Shown here: positions 20,600 through 30,699 of the stretch, piece after piece
Numbering within the stretch: the first letter of the stretch is position 1
Layout: each line of letters starts with the position of its first letter
Assembly: GCF_022605725.1 (NCBI RefSeq)
Contig: NC_065557.1
Location: forward strand, 24,555,256 to 24,619,255
Direction of reading: 5' to 3'
DNA: 64,000 nt
From: Anthonomus grandis grandis
Lineage: Eukaryota > Arthropoda > Insecta > Coleoptera > Curculionidae
Made by a program: the position numbers and the translations under genes
Notes under the pieces: model-generated
The model's input: the letters and a program-made list of their open reading frames with translations, nothing else
What the model was told of the DNA's origin: nothing
The model's database searches: none

Positions 20600-21827
20600 T
20601 TTCAACAGCATTGACACTCACGGGATTTCGGGAAAGTGCATCGGCTGCTTGATTAGATTTTCCTTTTTTATATTGAATAGTGTAATCAAACTCCTCTAAT
20701 TTTAAACGCCATATTATGAGCCGGGAGTTAGGCTCCTTAAGGGAAAACAACCACTAAAGAGGCTTATGATCTGTGTGGATGGTAAACTTATGGCCAAACA
20801 AATATGACCGAAAATATTTTCAACTCCAAACAATGGCAAGCAACTACTTTTCGATGGTCGAATAGTTCACCTCGGCAGGGTTTAACGTACGGGAGGCATG
20901 ACAAATGGGGTGGTTTTCCAGTGATAGAATGGCACCAACAGCATAATTTGATGCATCTGTCGTTACTTCGAAAGGCTTAGAAAAATCAGGGTATGCTAGT
21001 ACGGGTGCAGATGTTAAAAGATTTTTGCAGGTGTTGAAACTGCTAATAAATTCTTCTGAATGTTGGACCTTTTCATTCTTTTTTAAGCATTTAGTAAGTG
21101 GCTTAGTGATTTTTGCGAAGTTATGGATGAATTTTCGATAATAACCCACAAGGCCTAAAAAAGATTTGATTTCACGCTGTGTTTTGGGAATTGGGAATTT
21201 TTGAATCGCAGCAATCTTTTTATCGTTGGGTTTGATACCATCTCGAGTGACTACATGCCCTAGAAACTCTACCTCCTTACACAAGAACTCACATTTATCT
21301 ACTTGTATTTTAAAATTAGCTTCCCACAATTTTGAAAAAACCAGTTTTAAATTTTGAATATGTTCGTGCAATCCAGAACTGAAAATTATAATGTCATCCA
21401 TATATACCATGCAGATTTTATTCTGCAAATCCTTTAATACCTCGTCCATGACCCTTTGAAACGTGGCAGGGGCATTTTTCAGCCCAAATGGCATCCTCAA
21501 ATACTCATAATGCCCATTGTTTACAGAGAAAGCAGTTTTTTTAATCGAATCTTTTTTTATTTGGATTTAATGAAATCCGCTGGCGAGATCTAAGGTGGAA
21601 AAATATTGAATCTAAGATGTCATTGATGTTGGGAAGGGGTACCTGTCATTGATTGTTTTAGAATTTAAATTCCTATAATTACAAACAATACGCCACTTAG
21701 TTTTTCCCGATGCGTCTTCTTTTTTGGGAACAATCCATATAGAACTTGACCACGGACTACTTAATGACCTAATAATTCCTTTTTTTAACATTTCATTTAT
21801 CTGACGTTGCACCTCCGCTTTGTGCAC
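20600..21827 (-). pseudogene. Element B reverse transcriptase and RNase H
   Basis: From the 5' side: GIIRSLSSPWSSSIWIVPKKEDASGKTKWRIVCNYRNLN (21612-21827), a frame break near 21600, then MRMPFGLKNAPATFQRVMDEVL, CMVYMDDIIIFSSG with intact YMDD, NFKIQVDKCEFLCKEVEFLGHVV and IKSFLGLVGYYRKFIHNFAKI (20844-21500). RNase H starts with YPDFSKPFEVTTDASNYAVGAIL. After a stop at 20844 it continues with FTIHTDHKPL and KKGKSNQAADALSR (20840-20600). The active-site motifs are preserved, but two frame interruptions prevent a single product. Confidence 0.88.
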
Positions 21828-22669
21828 GTAAGGATAGCGATAAGATTTAGTGTGAACCGTATGTCATCGATGGTTTTTATCTCATGTTGCACATTCGATG
21901 TAAATGAAAGCTGATCTTCTGGTTTCAGGAATAAGTCTGAGAATTCATTACACAAATAAAATAAAAGGTGTTTTTCTTCTTTATTTAAATGGGAAGTTCG
22001 TAACAAAGAATTTATTTTTTCAGGGTTTGCAAAATTGGAAAATGAATTTTGGAAATGTTCGATTGAGAACATTTCGAATTGATTTTCTTCAAATAAATCT
22101 GCCAGTAGAGGTTGAGACACTGTTATAGAAACAGTTTGGTCTGTATGATTTTGAATTTCTACAGGGGCGAAACCGTTTTCTGCAAATGTTAAAATTTGTG
22201 GAAAATACAAATTATTACAAGCACAAGGTCTTGTTAGAATTTCCCCGTAAAATATATTTACTGGTATTCGCTTTACAATTTTCTCATAGGGGTTGACTGA
22301 AAAAGAAAATTTTACATCATGGGGTTGTCTATATTTAAAGGGTATTTCTAAGGTTTTCCCGTTAAGTTTTTGGTTTGTTAGATCGATATTTAAACCTAAC
22401 CTTTTTAGGTTATTAATCCCTAAAACTCCATCGAAAAAATCGTGGAAGTCAAATAATACGAAATCAATATTATTTTGTATACCAAATTCAACAAATAATG
22501 GAATAGATGCTTGGAATTTAGTTTTTTGACTGCCGACAGCAGTTTTAATTACGTTATTTGTATGGTATATACAGTGTGAATAAAACTTTTCCGCAATAGC
22601 AGGGTCTAAAATTGATCTTGAGCTTCCGGTATCTATTAATAGTTTCATTTTGGGCTTTTGAACTTTCAC
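21797..22669 (-). CDS. Element B protease and pol N-terminal region
   Basis: The frame begins KVQKPKMKLLIDTGSSRSILDPAIAEKF, an aspartic protease with the D-T-G-S active site at about residue 12, and carries the LFDFHDFFDGVLGINNLKRLG block of retroviral-type proteases. The remaining 150 residues lead to the RT and end with a segment matching the pre-RT region of element C (LNKEEKHLLFYLCNEFSDLFLKPEDQLSFTSNVQHEI). It follows gag by a short gap and a frame change, as expected for a frameshifted gag-pol. Confidence 0.85.
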   Translation of the reverse strand: MKVQKPKMKLLIDTGSSRSILDPAIAEKFYSHCIYHTNNVIKTAVGSQKTKFQASIPLFVEFGIQNNIDFVLFDFHDFFDGVLGINNLKRLGLNIDLTNQKLNGKTLEIPFKYRQPHDVKFSFSVNPYEKIVKRIPVNIFYGEILTRPCACNNLYFPQILTFAENGFAPVEIQNHTDQTVSITVSQPLLADLFEENQFEMFSIEHFQNSFSNFANPEKINSLLRTSHLNKEEKHLLFYLCNEFSDLFLKPEDQLSFTSNVQHEIKTIDDIRFTLNLIAILTCTKRRCNVR

Positions 22670-22707
22670 ATAGGGAAGTGAGTTACAAAAGGAATAATTT
22701 ATTTCTA

Positions 22708-23969
22708 TTATGTCTTTATGTTTTCGGGGTTGTCTTCCCGAAAATTTTGATTTTCTGAAAAAGAGTTATGTGGGTGCATTTGAGAATCCTGATAAAAATT
22801 AGGGGTTTTTTGATATACATCGGTAGATTCTTCTTCACAGTAGAGGTAATTAGACTCATAGGGTTGAGAAGACTCTATTTCCTTAGGGGTGTCTGGGGAT
22901 TCATAGTTAAATAACTCTTGTGATGAGTTATATGGTTGTCGATTATAATTTTTAAAATTGTTGGAATTATTATATTGCCTAGAATTATGAGAATAGGTTC
23001 TTGAAATTGTCGACATTGGAGTGGGCTTTGGAAGTTGTGATCTGGAATTTGGTTCGGCCGGAATACATTCTTGGGCGTGCCGAATACTTCTTGATTTGTT
23101 GGGAATCTTTGAGGTGGCATTTGTTGGGGTTGAATGTTCACAGGTTGTGAAGGCCATTGATATTTGGGTATAACATTTTGTGGTACTTGATGCGGCTGAT
23201 AGTAGGCATTATATGGATAGAGATTACGGTTAGGGTTATAGTTTTGTTGGTGACTTCTATGTTGGGGTTGATGCTACTTAGGTTCATGAAAATTTCCATA
23301 CAATTTCTCAAAATTCTCAAATTCATTGACGTAAGCTATGGCATCTTCAAGACTATTAGGCTTCTTTAAATACATATTATTTCTTAGGCTGCCACTGCAA
23401 CCAGCAATAAATGTATTTAAAGCTGTTTTATTATAATGCTCATTTTGACATACTTTTTGCATGGGTGACAGTGAAGTGTCATTGCTCACGCATTGAATTA
23501 CATTGCTAAGTAATAATTGTAATCTTTGTCCAAAATTAATTAAACTTTCATTTTTATAAGATCGAACTCTAGTAAATTCTTGAACAAGGCAATCAATATC
23601 TCTTCTGTCAGAAAAACATTGAATTAAGGCAGTTTTTAATTTATCTCAATTATCTAATTCTACTCTTCTACCTACCATTATTTCAGCTTTGTCGATAAGC
23701 TTTCCTTGAATGTACTCGAATATGTGCTGGTTCAGTTCAGTATTATTTAAGGGTTTATACTTATTAATTAAGTCTTCACTTCTTAAAATAAATTTAGAAA
23801 GTGTATCGACATTGCCGTCATAATTTTTAATGTTTGCAAGACGAGACTTAAAAAGATCGAATTTGAATTCTTCAGGCATTTTTACAGTAGTTAATGAGCT
23901 TTGCTCAGAATTAGTAATACTGAGTAGGCTACTTAAAAGTGGATTGGTGGCTACTTTTAATTCCACCAT
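22708..23969 (-). pseudogene. Element B gag
   Basis: Start at 23969 (MVELKVATNPLLSSLL). The capsid-like region (FKSRLANIKNYDGNVDTLSKFILRSEDLI) is cut by a stop near 23646, resumes (FGQRLQLLLSNVIQC, NKTALNTFIAGCSGSLRNNM), meets another stop near 23277, and ends in an Asn/Gln/Pro-rich tail (23157-22708). The tail lies in a different frame. No CCHC knuckle is present, which is usual for gypsy-type Gag. Gag assembles the particle around the RNA. Confidence 0.8.
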
Positions 23970-24082
23970 AAAAATTCAAATAATTAAAAATAAAATATGT
24001 AATTATCTGTATAATTACCAAAAATTAAATATATCAAAAATTATTTTAAAAGATTTTTTCAAAAAACCTTTAAAAAGGAAAG

Positions 24083-24290
24083 TTTGCGTTTTACATACAC
24101 AATTTAAACTAAACTAAGATATAATCAAAACACGGCCCTAAAATTAAAAATTTGTGTAAACGATACACAGATTAAAACTAAACTTGTGTGTGCAATACAC
24201 AGCCCTACAATTTAAAAAATGTGTGAACCATATACAGAGTAAAACTAAAATTGTGTGTGCAATACACAGCCCTAAAAATATCCCTAGAAA
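24083..24290. repeat. Element B 5' UTR tandem repeats with dyads
   Basis: Two adjacent 67-bp units (24136-24202, 24203-24269) with a diverged partial unit before them. Each unit holds two dyad-like motifs of the form TGTGT-n5-ATACACAG, giving four motifs spaced about 33 bases. Drosophila gypsy carries its Su(Hw) insulator repeats in the corresponding 5' UTR position. Sequence match to that motif is only partial. Confidence 0.75.
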
Positions 24291-24465
24291 TCCTCAAATA
24301 AAGGGCTCAAAAGGGGCGGAAAGGAAAATACTTGGCACTTACCATAGTCTTCTTCTTCCCCGACTCTTACTGCTCTTATAGTCGTCTCCAGATATCTGGG
24401 TCGATCCAAGGTTCTGGATAGCGCTGAAGGGTTGAAACCTCAAATGGGACGAATCACCACCGCAC

Positions 24466-24484
24466 TATCCTACCGACTGCGCCA
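24466..24484 (-). promoter_or_regulatory. Element B primer-binding site (tRNA-Ser type)
   Basis: The minus strand reads TGGCGCAGTCGGTAGGAT next to the 5' LTR end. This matches the tRNA-Ser primer site used by 17.6- and 297-like elements. Confidence 0.85.
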
Positions 24485-24705
24485 GTTAGATAAAGGGATC
24501 GGCACAACTTCTTTTTAAAAACAATTTTATTCAAGAAAAATTACAGATACGGATTTACGTTACTATTGACAGAACAAGTAAGAATGAGATAAAACACAAA
24601 AGTACATATATTTATAATCTGCGATATTCATGGTCGTGGGACAATGCTGACATCGGCAATTCCGTGGGTTCGCTGGAAGTGACCATGGAAGATGTTCACA
24701 TAACT
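24484..24705 (-). repeat. Element B 5' LTR
   Basis: 222 bp, partner of 16884-17105. AGCG at 24706-24709 repeats 16880-16883. Confidence 0.92.
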
Positions 24706-24791
24706 AGCGATTTCTTAAATATGAAAATAGACCTAAGCTAAGCATTTTATAATGTAATATAAACAATTAATTGTGGTTTGAGGATATGTCT
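24706..24791 (-). repeat. Element C 5' LTR, outer part
   Basis: Continues the C LTR beyond B and ends at the CAGG target duplication (24792-24795) of element A. Confidence 0.65.
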
Positions 24792-25437
24792 CAGGTGTTG
24801 ATCATATTCTTTTAAATTTACCATTCGAACCAAAATAGTACATTTCTTCTCCATAGATAACGTCTTGGCTGGAAAAATTCCTTGACCATATAGTTTGCAG
24901 TTTTCCATACGCTCAATCCAAATAGTTTCTTCCGCTTTGCCTCCAGTTGCAGCATTAACCACCATCTCTGAATTTGCTGGTATGGTAATATCTTTGAATA
25001 ACTTAACGACTCTGGTATTTACTTTATCTTCACATAGGTGGTGCATAAAAATTTCTTCATTTCTCGTCGTCAATATCCGGTTATATACATCCATTTTAAA
25101 CTGCTGAGCATTTATAACATCTAATCCTAATATGGCATCATCCATGATTTCTGCCACTAGTACTGGCTGTTGGAATGTTGTTAAGCCAATAATGACTGTA
25201 GCTTCATGCAATCCAAGAATCGGGATCCTTTTTCCATCGGCAGACTCCAGAATTAAATTGGGTGGTGCTGAAAGCCGAGTGAGCTACGATGTTTAGCTTC
25301 ACGATAGTATGACTTGATCCTGTATCCACCACCATCTCACATTCACGGCCACATATTTTTCCCGGGGCTACCAAGCTCTCTCCAAGATATATCAGCCGGT
25401 TTAGTCTTATACTTGGTAGCACCCAGTCAGCTTGCAC
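24792..25437 (-). pseudogene. Element A protease and linker
   Basis: The frame 25204-25437 contains GRECEMVVDTGSSHTIVKLNIV, an aspartic protease active site (D-T-G-S). It stops near 25204 and continues in the next frame (24747-25211: TVIIGLTTFQQPVLVAEIMDDAILGLDVINAQQF), which has the ILGLDxI block of the protease C-terminal half. The end reads GKAEETIWIERMENCKLYGQGIFP and NLKEYDQH before the CAGG junction with C. A single frameshift divides it. Confidence 0.82.
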
Positions 25438-26200
25438 CCATAAGCTGACTAGTTAAAGTTTTCCTGGTTCTTTGGGTCTCTCAAAGGTTTAGGCATTGAC
25501 GTTTAAGGTGCCCCTCCTCATTGCGATTCCAGCATTGGAATGGTCTTTTAGGTTTCCTTGATAATAATTTTTAGGCGGTGTTCGAAATCACTTTCCGAAG
25601 TTTTGATTTGTCTTATTCGTGTGTGACTTCTAGTTGTTTGAAAAGCTGCCTCATACTTTAGTTCATGGGCTAAAGCTTTCGAAATACTTTTATGATGAGC
25701 CATCTTTAGAGTATGGTTGGTATCTGGATCTCAAACTCCGTCAATAAAACAATTTATAGAAATTTGTTCTCGGAACTCTGTTGGGGCTGAAGCATAAACC
25801 AGATTTACTAATCAAACAACATTGGCCTCAAACTGTTGAAGTTTTTCCTCGGTTTGTTGTCTTCTAGATTTCAATTGAGCCTGGTAGACTTGTTGTAGAT
25901 GGGCTTCACCATATCTCATCTCTAAGGTACGCACAGTACGTCGAAATTGAGCTGATCCTGAGATGGCACTATTCTTAATACTTCTGTAGCTTCTTCTCTA
26001 ATGCATAGTTTAAGATTGATTGCCTTTTCTTCTTTATCCTAGCGATTTCCCCTAGCAGCGGCCTCAAATTAATTCAAGTAGGTACTCCATGCTTCTTTGC
26101 CGTCGAATTTCGATGGCTTTACTTTCATCATTGTTTGTATTTTAGGATCGGGATGAAGAGGAGTCCGTTTTACTTTCATCTCTAGTTCTTGGATCTTTTT
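25438..26200 (-). pseudogene. Element A gag, capsid and knuckle remnant
   Basis: Read with several stops. A zinc-knuckle-like CWNRNEEGHLKRQC lies at about 25500-25545, with the second Cys of the CCHC pattern replaced by Arg. The capsid region upstream shows Gag-like stretches (KKHGVPT, EKLQQFEANVV-type) across frame breaks. Continuous coding is lost. Confidence 0.6.
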
Positions 26201-26656
26201 TTATACTTGCCCCAATTCTTTTTCCACTGTTGCTTCAAAGTTAGTCATTAATTGCTTCTGATTCATCTCCAGATCTTCTCTAAGTTGTAAAACTCGCTCC
26301 TCTTGTTTTTTGTCTCGTTCGTCCCGCTCCTTTTTAAGATTATCTTTTAAATTCATTAAGTCATCTTTCATGGTTCGAATCAGGTCTTCATTTTCTTGCT
26401 TTAGGTCATCTTTCATGGTCCTTATCAGGTCTTCATTTTCCTTCTTCAGGTCAGATTTAATTGTCTTTAGTAAATCTGCCTGTTTCTTGTCTCGTTCTTC
26501 CTGTTCTTTCCTCTGTTTACGGTCTCGCTTTTCTTGTTCTTCCCTCTGTTTACGGCCTCGTTCTTCTTGTTCTACTTTTTGCTCGTCAAATTTCCTTAAT
26601 AGCAGCTCCGTCAATTTCTCAGTCTCCATCTTGGCCTGACTTCTTGTTAAAGGCAT
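26201..26656 (-). CDS. Element A gag N-terminal coiled coil
   Basis: The frame begins MPLTRSQAKMETEKLTELLLRKF and continues with about 110 residues of Glu/Lys/Arg/Gln heptad-like sequence, including two near-identical DLIRTMKDDLKQENE units. It is a long predicted coiled coil, typical of the Gag N-terminus in Osvaldo-like elements. Only 25 bases separate its start from the primer site. The plus-strand frame over the same bases is Ser/Arg-rich and is an antisense shadow. Confidence 0.75.
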   Translation of the reverse strand: MPLTRSQAKMETEKLTELLLRKFDEQKVEQEERGRKQREEQEKRDRKQRKEQEERDKKQADLLKTIKSDLKKENEDLIRTMKDDLKQENEDLIRTMKDDLMNLKDNLKKERDERDKKQEERVLQLREDLEMNQKQLMTNFEATVEKELGQV

Positions 26657-26680
26657 CCACTTAAATGAGCTTTCAAATAT

Positions 26681-26698
26681 ATTTTACTTCTGACACCA
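26681..26698 (-). promoter_or_regulatory. Element A primer-binding site
   Basis: The minus strand reads TGGTGTCAGAAGTAAAAT two bases after the 5' LTR. It resembles a tRNA-Leu-type primer site (tRNA ending ...GACACCA). The species assignment is tentative. Confidence 0.65.
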
Positions 26699-26700
26699 AT

Positions 26701-27187
26701 TGTAACGAAATTCGGCAACACACTTTTATTGTCAACGTCAAAAACAGTAACCTAACTTGGCTTGACTGTCGTTTAATTGTTTCCAAGGTAAAAACGGACT
26801 AAACAATTCAAACTGAATGAATTGTCACGAAGCGCGTCTTTTTTAAAGCCCGATAGAACAGTTTAAAATTATTAAGAATTATCTTCATTGTTTTTGCCGA
26901 AAGAGACCAATAATTTTAATACTGACAGTCAAAGCAAGCAAGTATACAAAAATTCTAGAAAATTAATATTACAGGGATGTACAATAATATAATCTAAATA
27001 ACCTAAATTGGGGCCAAAATGGAACCCTCAAACAAGATGAAGTACTTAAAAACCAGACACTATAGATAAAAATAATAAACCAAACGTAAGTAGAACCCTA
27101 AATAAAGCCTACGAATCAACTTTAACTACAGAATACTAATACTAGAAAAACTAGGAGAATAATTAACGTATTTATATTTTCATAATA
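26701..27187 (-). repeat. Element A 5' LTR
   Basis: 487 bp, ends shared with 7773-8128, flanked outside by ATAT (27188-27191). Confidence 0.8.
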
Positions 27188-27191
27188 ATAT

Positions 27192-28338
27192 TAACAATAA
27201 TTAGTGTTTAGTGTAATATAGTACAAAAGAGTTTTGGTTATTAAGCGAGTTTCGCTCTTTCTTTTGCTTTATAATAAAGAATGCACTTCAGTTTCAGTTT
27301 GCTAATTATAATAATTTAGTATATTACTTTATTTTCTTCTGTTAAACTTGAGTAATCACTAGCCACATGAAATACTAAGCATGTTATCCAACAAAAATTC
27401 CCCTCTGCCCCCTGTGTAGATGTTGCGCTCAATCCAAAGCAGCCAATGTTCTAAGGTTTATTCTTATGGAAATACGTGGCCACTGGGTTAGGTTTGGATT
27501 GGAGGTTCATTATATAGGTCACGAGGGGACTTTATTAATCTTTTTCTTTCTAGTAAATCGAATATTTTTAATTTTTTTTAAAATAAAGATATAGGGGAAA
27601 AAAGAATTTCTGCTCTTGTGTCCGCTGGTAGTAGCTACCACTGAGAGAGTTCGTGAAATATAAAGATCGTGAATATTTAAAAGCTGGTGGTCTGCAAACA
27701 GATTTATAAAGTTATAGAATAAGAAACTGGGCATTAAAAACGAAATAATAAAGAAATATTGAACATAAAATCATGAAAAAGGCTAATATATACAAAATAA
27801 GCCAATAAAAATCAGATCAGGGTTCACAATAAAATTTTCTTACAACAAAAAGGCGCACAAAAATATGAAACATTCTCGATAAATAGAAAAAAAGACTTCT
27901 CTTATACCCACTGTTGATTATTATCAAGGACATTAGCCTTAAGCAATACCAAGTATTCGCAACAGATTGTAGTTTTTGTGGTGTAAAAATTCTTTAAAAT
28001 TAAACTTACGTTAGTATTGACAATATAATTTACTTAGCGAGCTCCACCATGTATACAGCAGGAGATTGAGAGTACCATGAAACAAAAATGTGTACGATTT
28101 ACTGTACTGACCCATCTAATAAAGATTAAGTTTACTCACCGGAGAACCTCGGTCTTCTTGATTCAGTCATATAGTTACTTTAATTTAATAACTATCAATA
28201 TAGTTACTTTAAATAATGTGTCCCTTAAAATAGCGTAGGCTACCCCAGACGCTTCACTACTGCTAAGCAGTAAGCATCTATAACACTTGGAAACTAAGAT
28301 AACATATACCTAGCCTTAGAATCCAAATGTCACGTTTT
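27192..28338. other. AT-rich spacer, no gene recognised
   Basis: No motif-bearing frame was seen on either strand. Confidence 0.5.
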
Positions 28339-28703
28339 AGGGTATTTAGTTACTAGTTTAGTGCCGCTTTTAGAACGATTTTATATTTTTCCGATATTTA
28401 TACATTATTTTAAAGGAAGAAAAAATCTTTTTAATTTAGCAAAAAAAAAACAAAATGGCTGCCATAAGAAAAAAAGAAGTTGAGGATGGAATCTCAGAAC
28501 TGAAACGTCGAAATAAAACTGAATTCAGGTATGTGTTGTTCTTAAAAAGTTTTCTTAATAAAGTTTTTACAGATTTTAAGAATACGGCAAAAAAAAAAGC
28601 CTTTTTCAAAAATGCAACTTTTTGATTTTTTCCAAATATTTCAAAATAGGAAAAAGATAAAATCGTTCTAAAAGCGGCACTTAATTGGTAACTAAATGAC
28701 CTA
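28339..28703. mobile_element. MITE-like element with about 65-bp inverted repeats
   Basis: The left arm (AGGGTATTTAGTTACTAG... then GTGCCGCTTTTAGAACG) recurs inverted at the right (...AAGCGGCACTTAATTGG then TAACTAAATGACCT). About 365 bp overall. Inside lies a short ATG frame (MAAIRKKEVEDGISELKRRNKTEFR) ending at a CAG/GTATGT donor-like site. No target duplication could be fixed. Confidence 0.65.
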
Positions 28704-29284
28704 CAACTTTCCCTATTTAACCAATTTTCTATCTCTTATAGTTTCCAAGATACCCATACATGTACTCCTAATTTGGGCAACGCTGTATACATCGCGTACT
28801 CACTGCCTCTTTTACTTCTTTTGGGTTTCTCTTAATCTTTGCTTATTTTATTATTTATTTATTTATGTTTAGGGTATAGATTTTCATGGACGTAAGATAA
28901 TTCTCGGGCGGTTGAGACACTTTTAATCGGACATAGGGTGTTTAGAAATTATACGTTTATTAAATATATTAAATATCCTTAGGACATTTTACATTTGGGT
29001 TACTATAGAGTATAGAGTATGTGGACTGCCCATCCCATTTTATTCCAGGTGTATTCCACTAATTTAACAATAAAATGATGCAGTTTTGACATAAATGTGC
29101 GTGCACTGTATGCGTAATAAACTTTTAAAGTAATTGAAAAATAACTTCTTAGTAATTGAAAAAAGGTCAAAAAGGGATTGTAAAATAATATCACTAATTT
29201 TGCATTATGCCTAACATGCATATATTTCAAAATATTAGATTGTGATTTTATTAATTATTGTTACATGTAATTTTTTTATTTCAG
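28704..29284. other. Spacer, no gene recognised
   Basis: AT-rich. The end (29265-29284) is a T-rich tract followed by CAG, resembling a splice acceptor. Confidence 0.4.
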
Positions 29285-29350
29285 GATCAAGAAAACCTGG
29301 TAAATGGTGTTGGCGGTGGTTATGTCATCTCAAGCTATATCTCGACTTAA
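29285..29350 (+). other. Possible terminal exon of a host gene
   Basis: After a TTTTTTTATTTCAG acceptor-like tract the frame reads 21 codons (DQENLVNGVGGGYVISSYIS then T) to TAA, then AATAAA at about 29411. It fits a final exon but is short and I do not recognise the peptide. Confidence 0.25.
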
Positions 29351-29787
29351 ATCAGCATATTAATAAATACCAAGCATTTTACTAATTTTGAATTAATAAT
29401 AATTATTAAATAAAAACTTTAAATAAACATACAAGAAAACCTAGAAGTTGAATTTGCTGTTTGTTTTATACTATGTATATAAATACAAGTAAACTATCCT
29501 GAATAGGTAACGTTATCCATTTTTGAAACTTTGAACTATTTTATTATATTAAACTTACTGCCACTAACTTGAAAACACGTCCCAAAAAGCTTTTTGCTTC
29601 AGAATAAAATATTTATTAATAGGCAAAAAGGATTTAGGTCTTTTACCTATTTTGTGTATGTAACTTGGTTTAATTCAAATGAACTAATATAAATATTATA
29701 TACTGAAATTAAAATAAGGCACAATTCTTCGTAACTAACTATAGTTTTATAACCATATCGGTAGTATACATATAAATTTTATAGAAA

Positions 29788-29937
29788 ATGAAGTTAAGTG
29801 TGTCAGCATACCGCGCACACGCGTCTGCGCATAAAAAAATCTTAGACACTCAATATAACCAGTACTATGGATCAACTAGTGCTTCCTATCTTCATGCCAG
29901 TTCATCTGGATTATCTGGGACAGGCACTGGATTTCAG
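29788..29937 (+). CDS. Possible host-gene exon with splice donor
   Basis: Fifty codons from ATG, in phase to a strong donor (CAG/GTGAGT at 29938). The peptide is rich in Ser, Ala, Tyr and Gly (VSAYRAHASAHKKILDTQ, SSSGLSGTGTGFQ) and has a base composition clearly richer in GC than the surroundings. It lacks any transposon motif. I do not recognise a family. It may be a 5' coding exon or an exon whose acceptor lies at the TTTTATAG just before the ATG. Confidence 0.35.
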
Positions 29938-30646
29938 GTGAGTTTTATATTTACTCATTTCCATTATTTAGAAGAAGCATAAAGCCTTATAGTTTGTAAA
30001 CAAAGTTTTAATGTATACAACATTTTTATGTTAAACTTAACCTAAATCTTTAAAACATTTTATGATAAGTTTAACAAATTAATGAAATATATTTATTTCA
30101 TTAATATAGAAATATATTTATTTCAATTTAATATTTTAAATTTACAAAAATAGAGTATAAAAAACGGATCAAGTCCAGAGCTGTCAATGCTGTAATACGT
30201 GCCAACGATTAACCTTGACCTTATCGATTTCTAAATAATGTTATAGTTTTACAAAGCGACTATGGAAAATGATTAAATAATTATTTATTTTTATAGGAAA
30301 TTATCTAAATATATATATACTTATTAGAATACTTCTTGCAACATGTAACAAATAGTCTCAAGAAAAGAATTGTAAAAATTATAATTGGAAAGTCAGTATT
30401 TTTAATGATTAAAATATGGTTTTCAAGATTCTATATATTAATATTCTATATAAATAGGGCGTATCCATTTAGAAAAAGTCACTTTAGAGCTTTTGGTCAT
30501 CCTGTATTAATAATTATTGAAATTTCATAATTTCGTATAAAGTCTATTTAAACAAATTGGTTCTCCTCCTACGCTTTTTTTGACTCCATATACCGGTCTG
30601 GCTGGCTAAGCACCGGTCATAGGCAATTCAATTCCGTATTAAATAA
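29938..30646. other. AT-rich spacer or intron
   Basis: Begins with the donor GTGAGT. Contains a TCATCCTGTATTA tract near 30497 resembling an ITm end. No coding was recognised. Confidence 0.4.
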
Positions 30647-30688
30647 ATGGAAGTATCAGTGATGGGGAGTGATCGCGCCGCGTCGAAG
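30647..30688 (+). other. Possible short first coding exon
   Basis: ATG followed by 14 codons (MEVSVMGSDRAASK) ending at AAG/GTAAGT, a near-consensus donor, in a local GC-rich patch (30590-30800). A second donor-like GG/GTGAGT lies at 30786. Could equally be the 5' region of an unrecognised transposon. Confidence 0.25.
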
Positions 30689-30699
30689 GTAAGTCGTAA

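Larger units (their letters stand above)
16884..24705 (-). mobile_element. Element B: nearly complete errantivirus-like Gypsy retrotransposon
   Basis: Two 222-bp LTRs (16884-17105, 24484-24705), tRNA-Ser-type primer site, gag, pol and env in order on the minus strand, flanked by AGCG (16880-16883, 24706-24709). The LTRs begin AGTTA and end TAACT on the minus strand, the terminal inverted pattern of gypsy-type errantiviruses. By eye the two LTRs differ at about eight positions. Stops and frameshifts are few in pol but present in gag and env. It sits inside the 5' LTR of element C, so it is younger than C. Confidence 0.92.
10753..24791 (-). mobile_element. Element C: env-bearing Gypsy retrotransposon, host to B, D and E
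   Basis: Minus-strand order from the right: 5' LTR (split by B), primer site (16721-16736), gag (about 16410-15545), pol without protease (15544-12560, split by D) and env (11700-10830), with E between pol and env. The element is bounded by CAGG on both sides. No 3' LTR copy was recognised at the left edge: sequence from 10753 does not resemble the 5' LTR beyond the terminal AGTTA. Multiple internal deletions remove protease, most of RNase H and all of integrase. Confidence 0.75.
7773..27187 (-). mobile_element. Element A: Osvaldo-like Gypsy retrotransposon, split by nested element C
   Basis: LTR-related copies at 7773-8128 (3') and 26701-27187 (5') bracket gag (26656 downward), protease (about 25437-24796), RT, RNase H and integrase (10752-8140) on the minus strand. 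Both outer sides carry ATAT (7769-7772, 27188-27191), a 4-bp target duplication typical of this superfamily. Element C occupies 10753-24791 between CAGG repeats. When C is mentally skipped the pol frame continues without a break, which ties both halves to one element. About 5.4 kb belongs to A itself. The integrase core is missing and several frames are broken, so A is inactive. Confidence 0.85.

Noticed and set aside
24136..24269. CRISPR-like direct repeats
   Set aside because: Adjacent 67-bp tandem units without spacers inside a eukaryotic retroelement leader.
24184..24381. Plus-strand ORF over the B leader
   Set aside because: Covers tandem repeats and leader sequence; no motif.
26310..26639. 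Plus-strand Ser/Arg-rich ORF
   Set aside because: Exact antisense of the coiled-coil Gag of element A; the composition is what the reverse complement of Lys/Glu codons gives.
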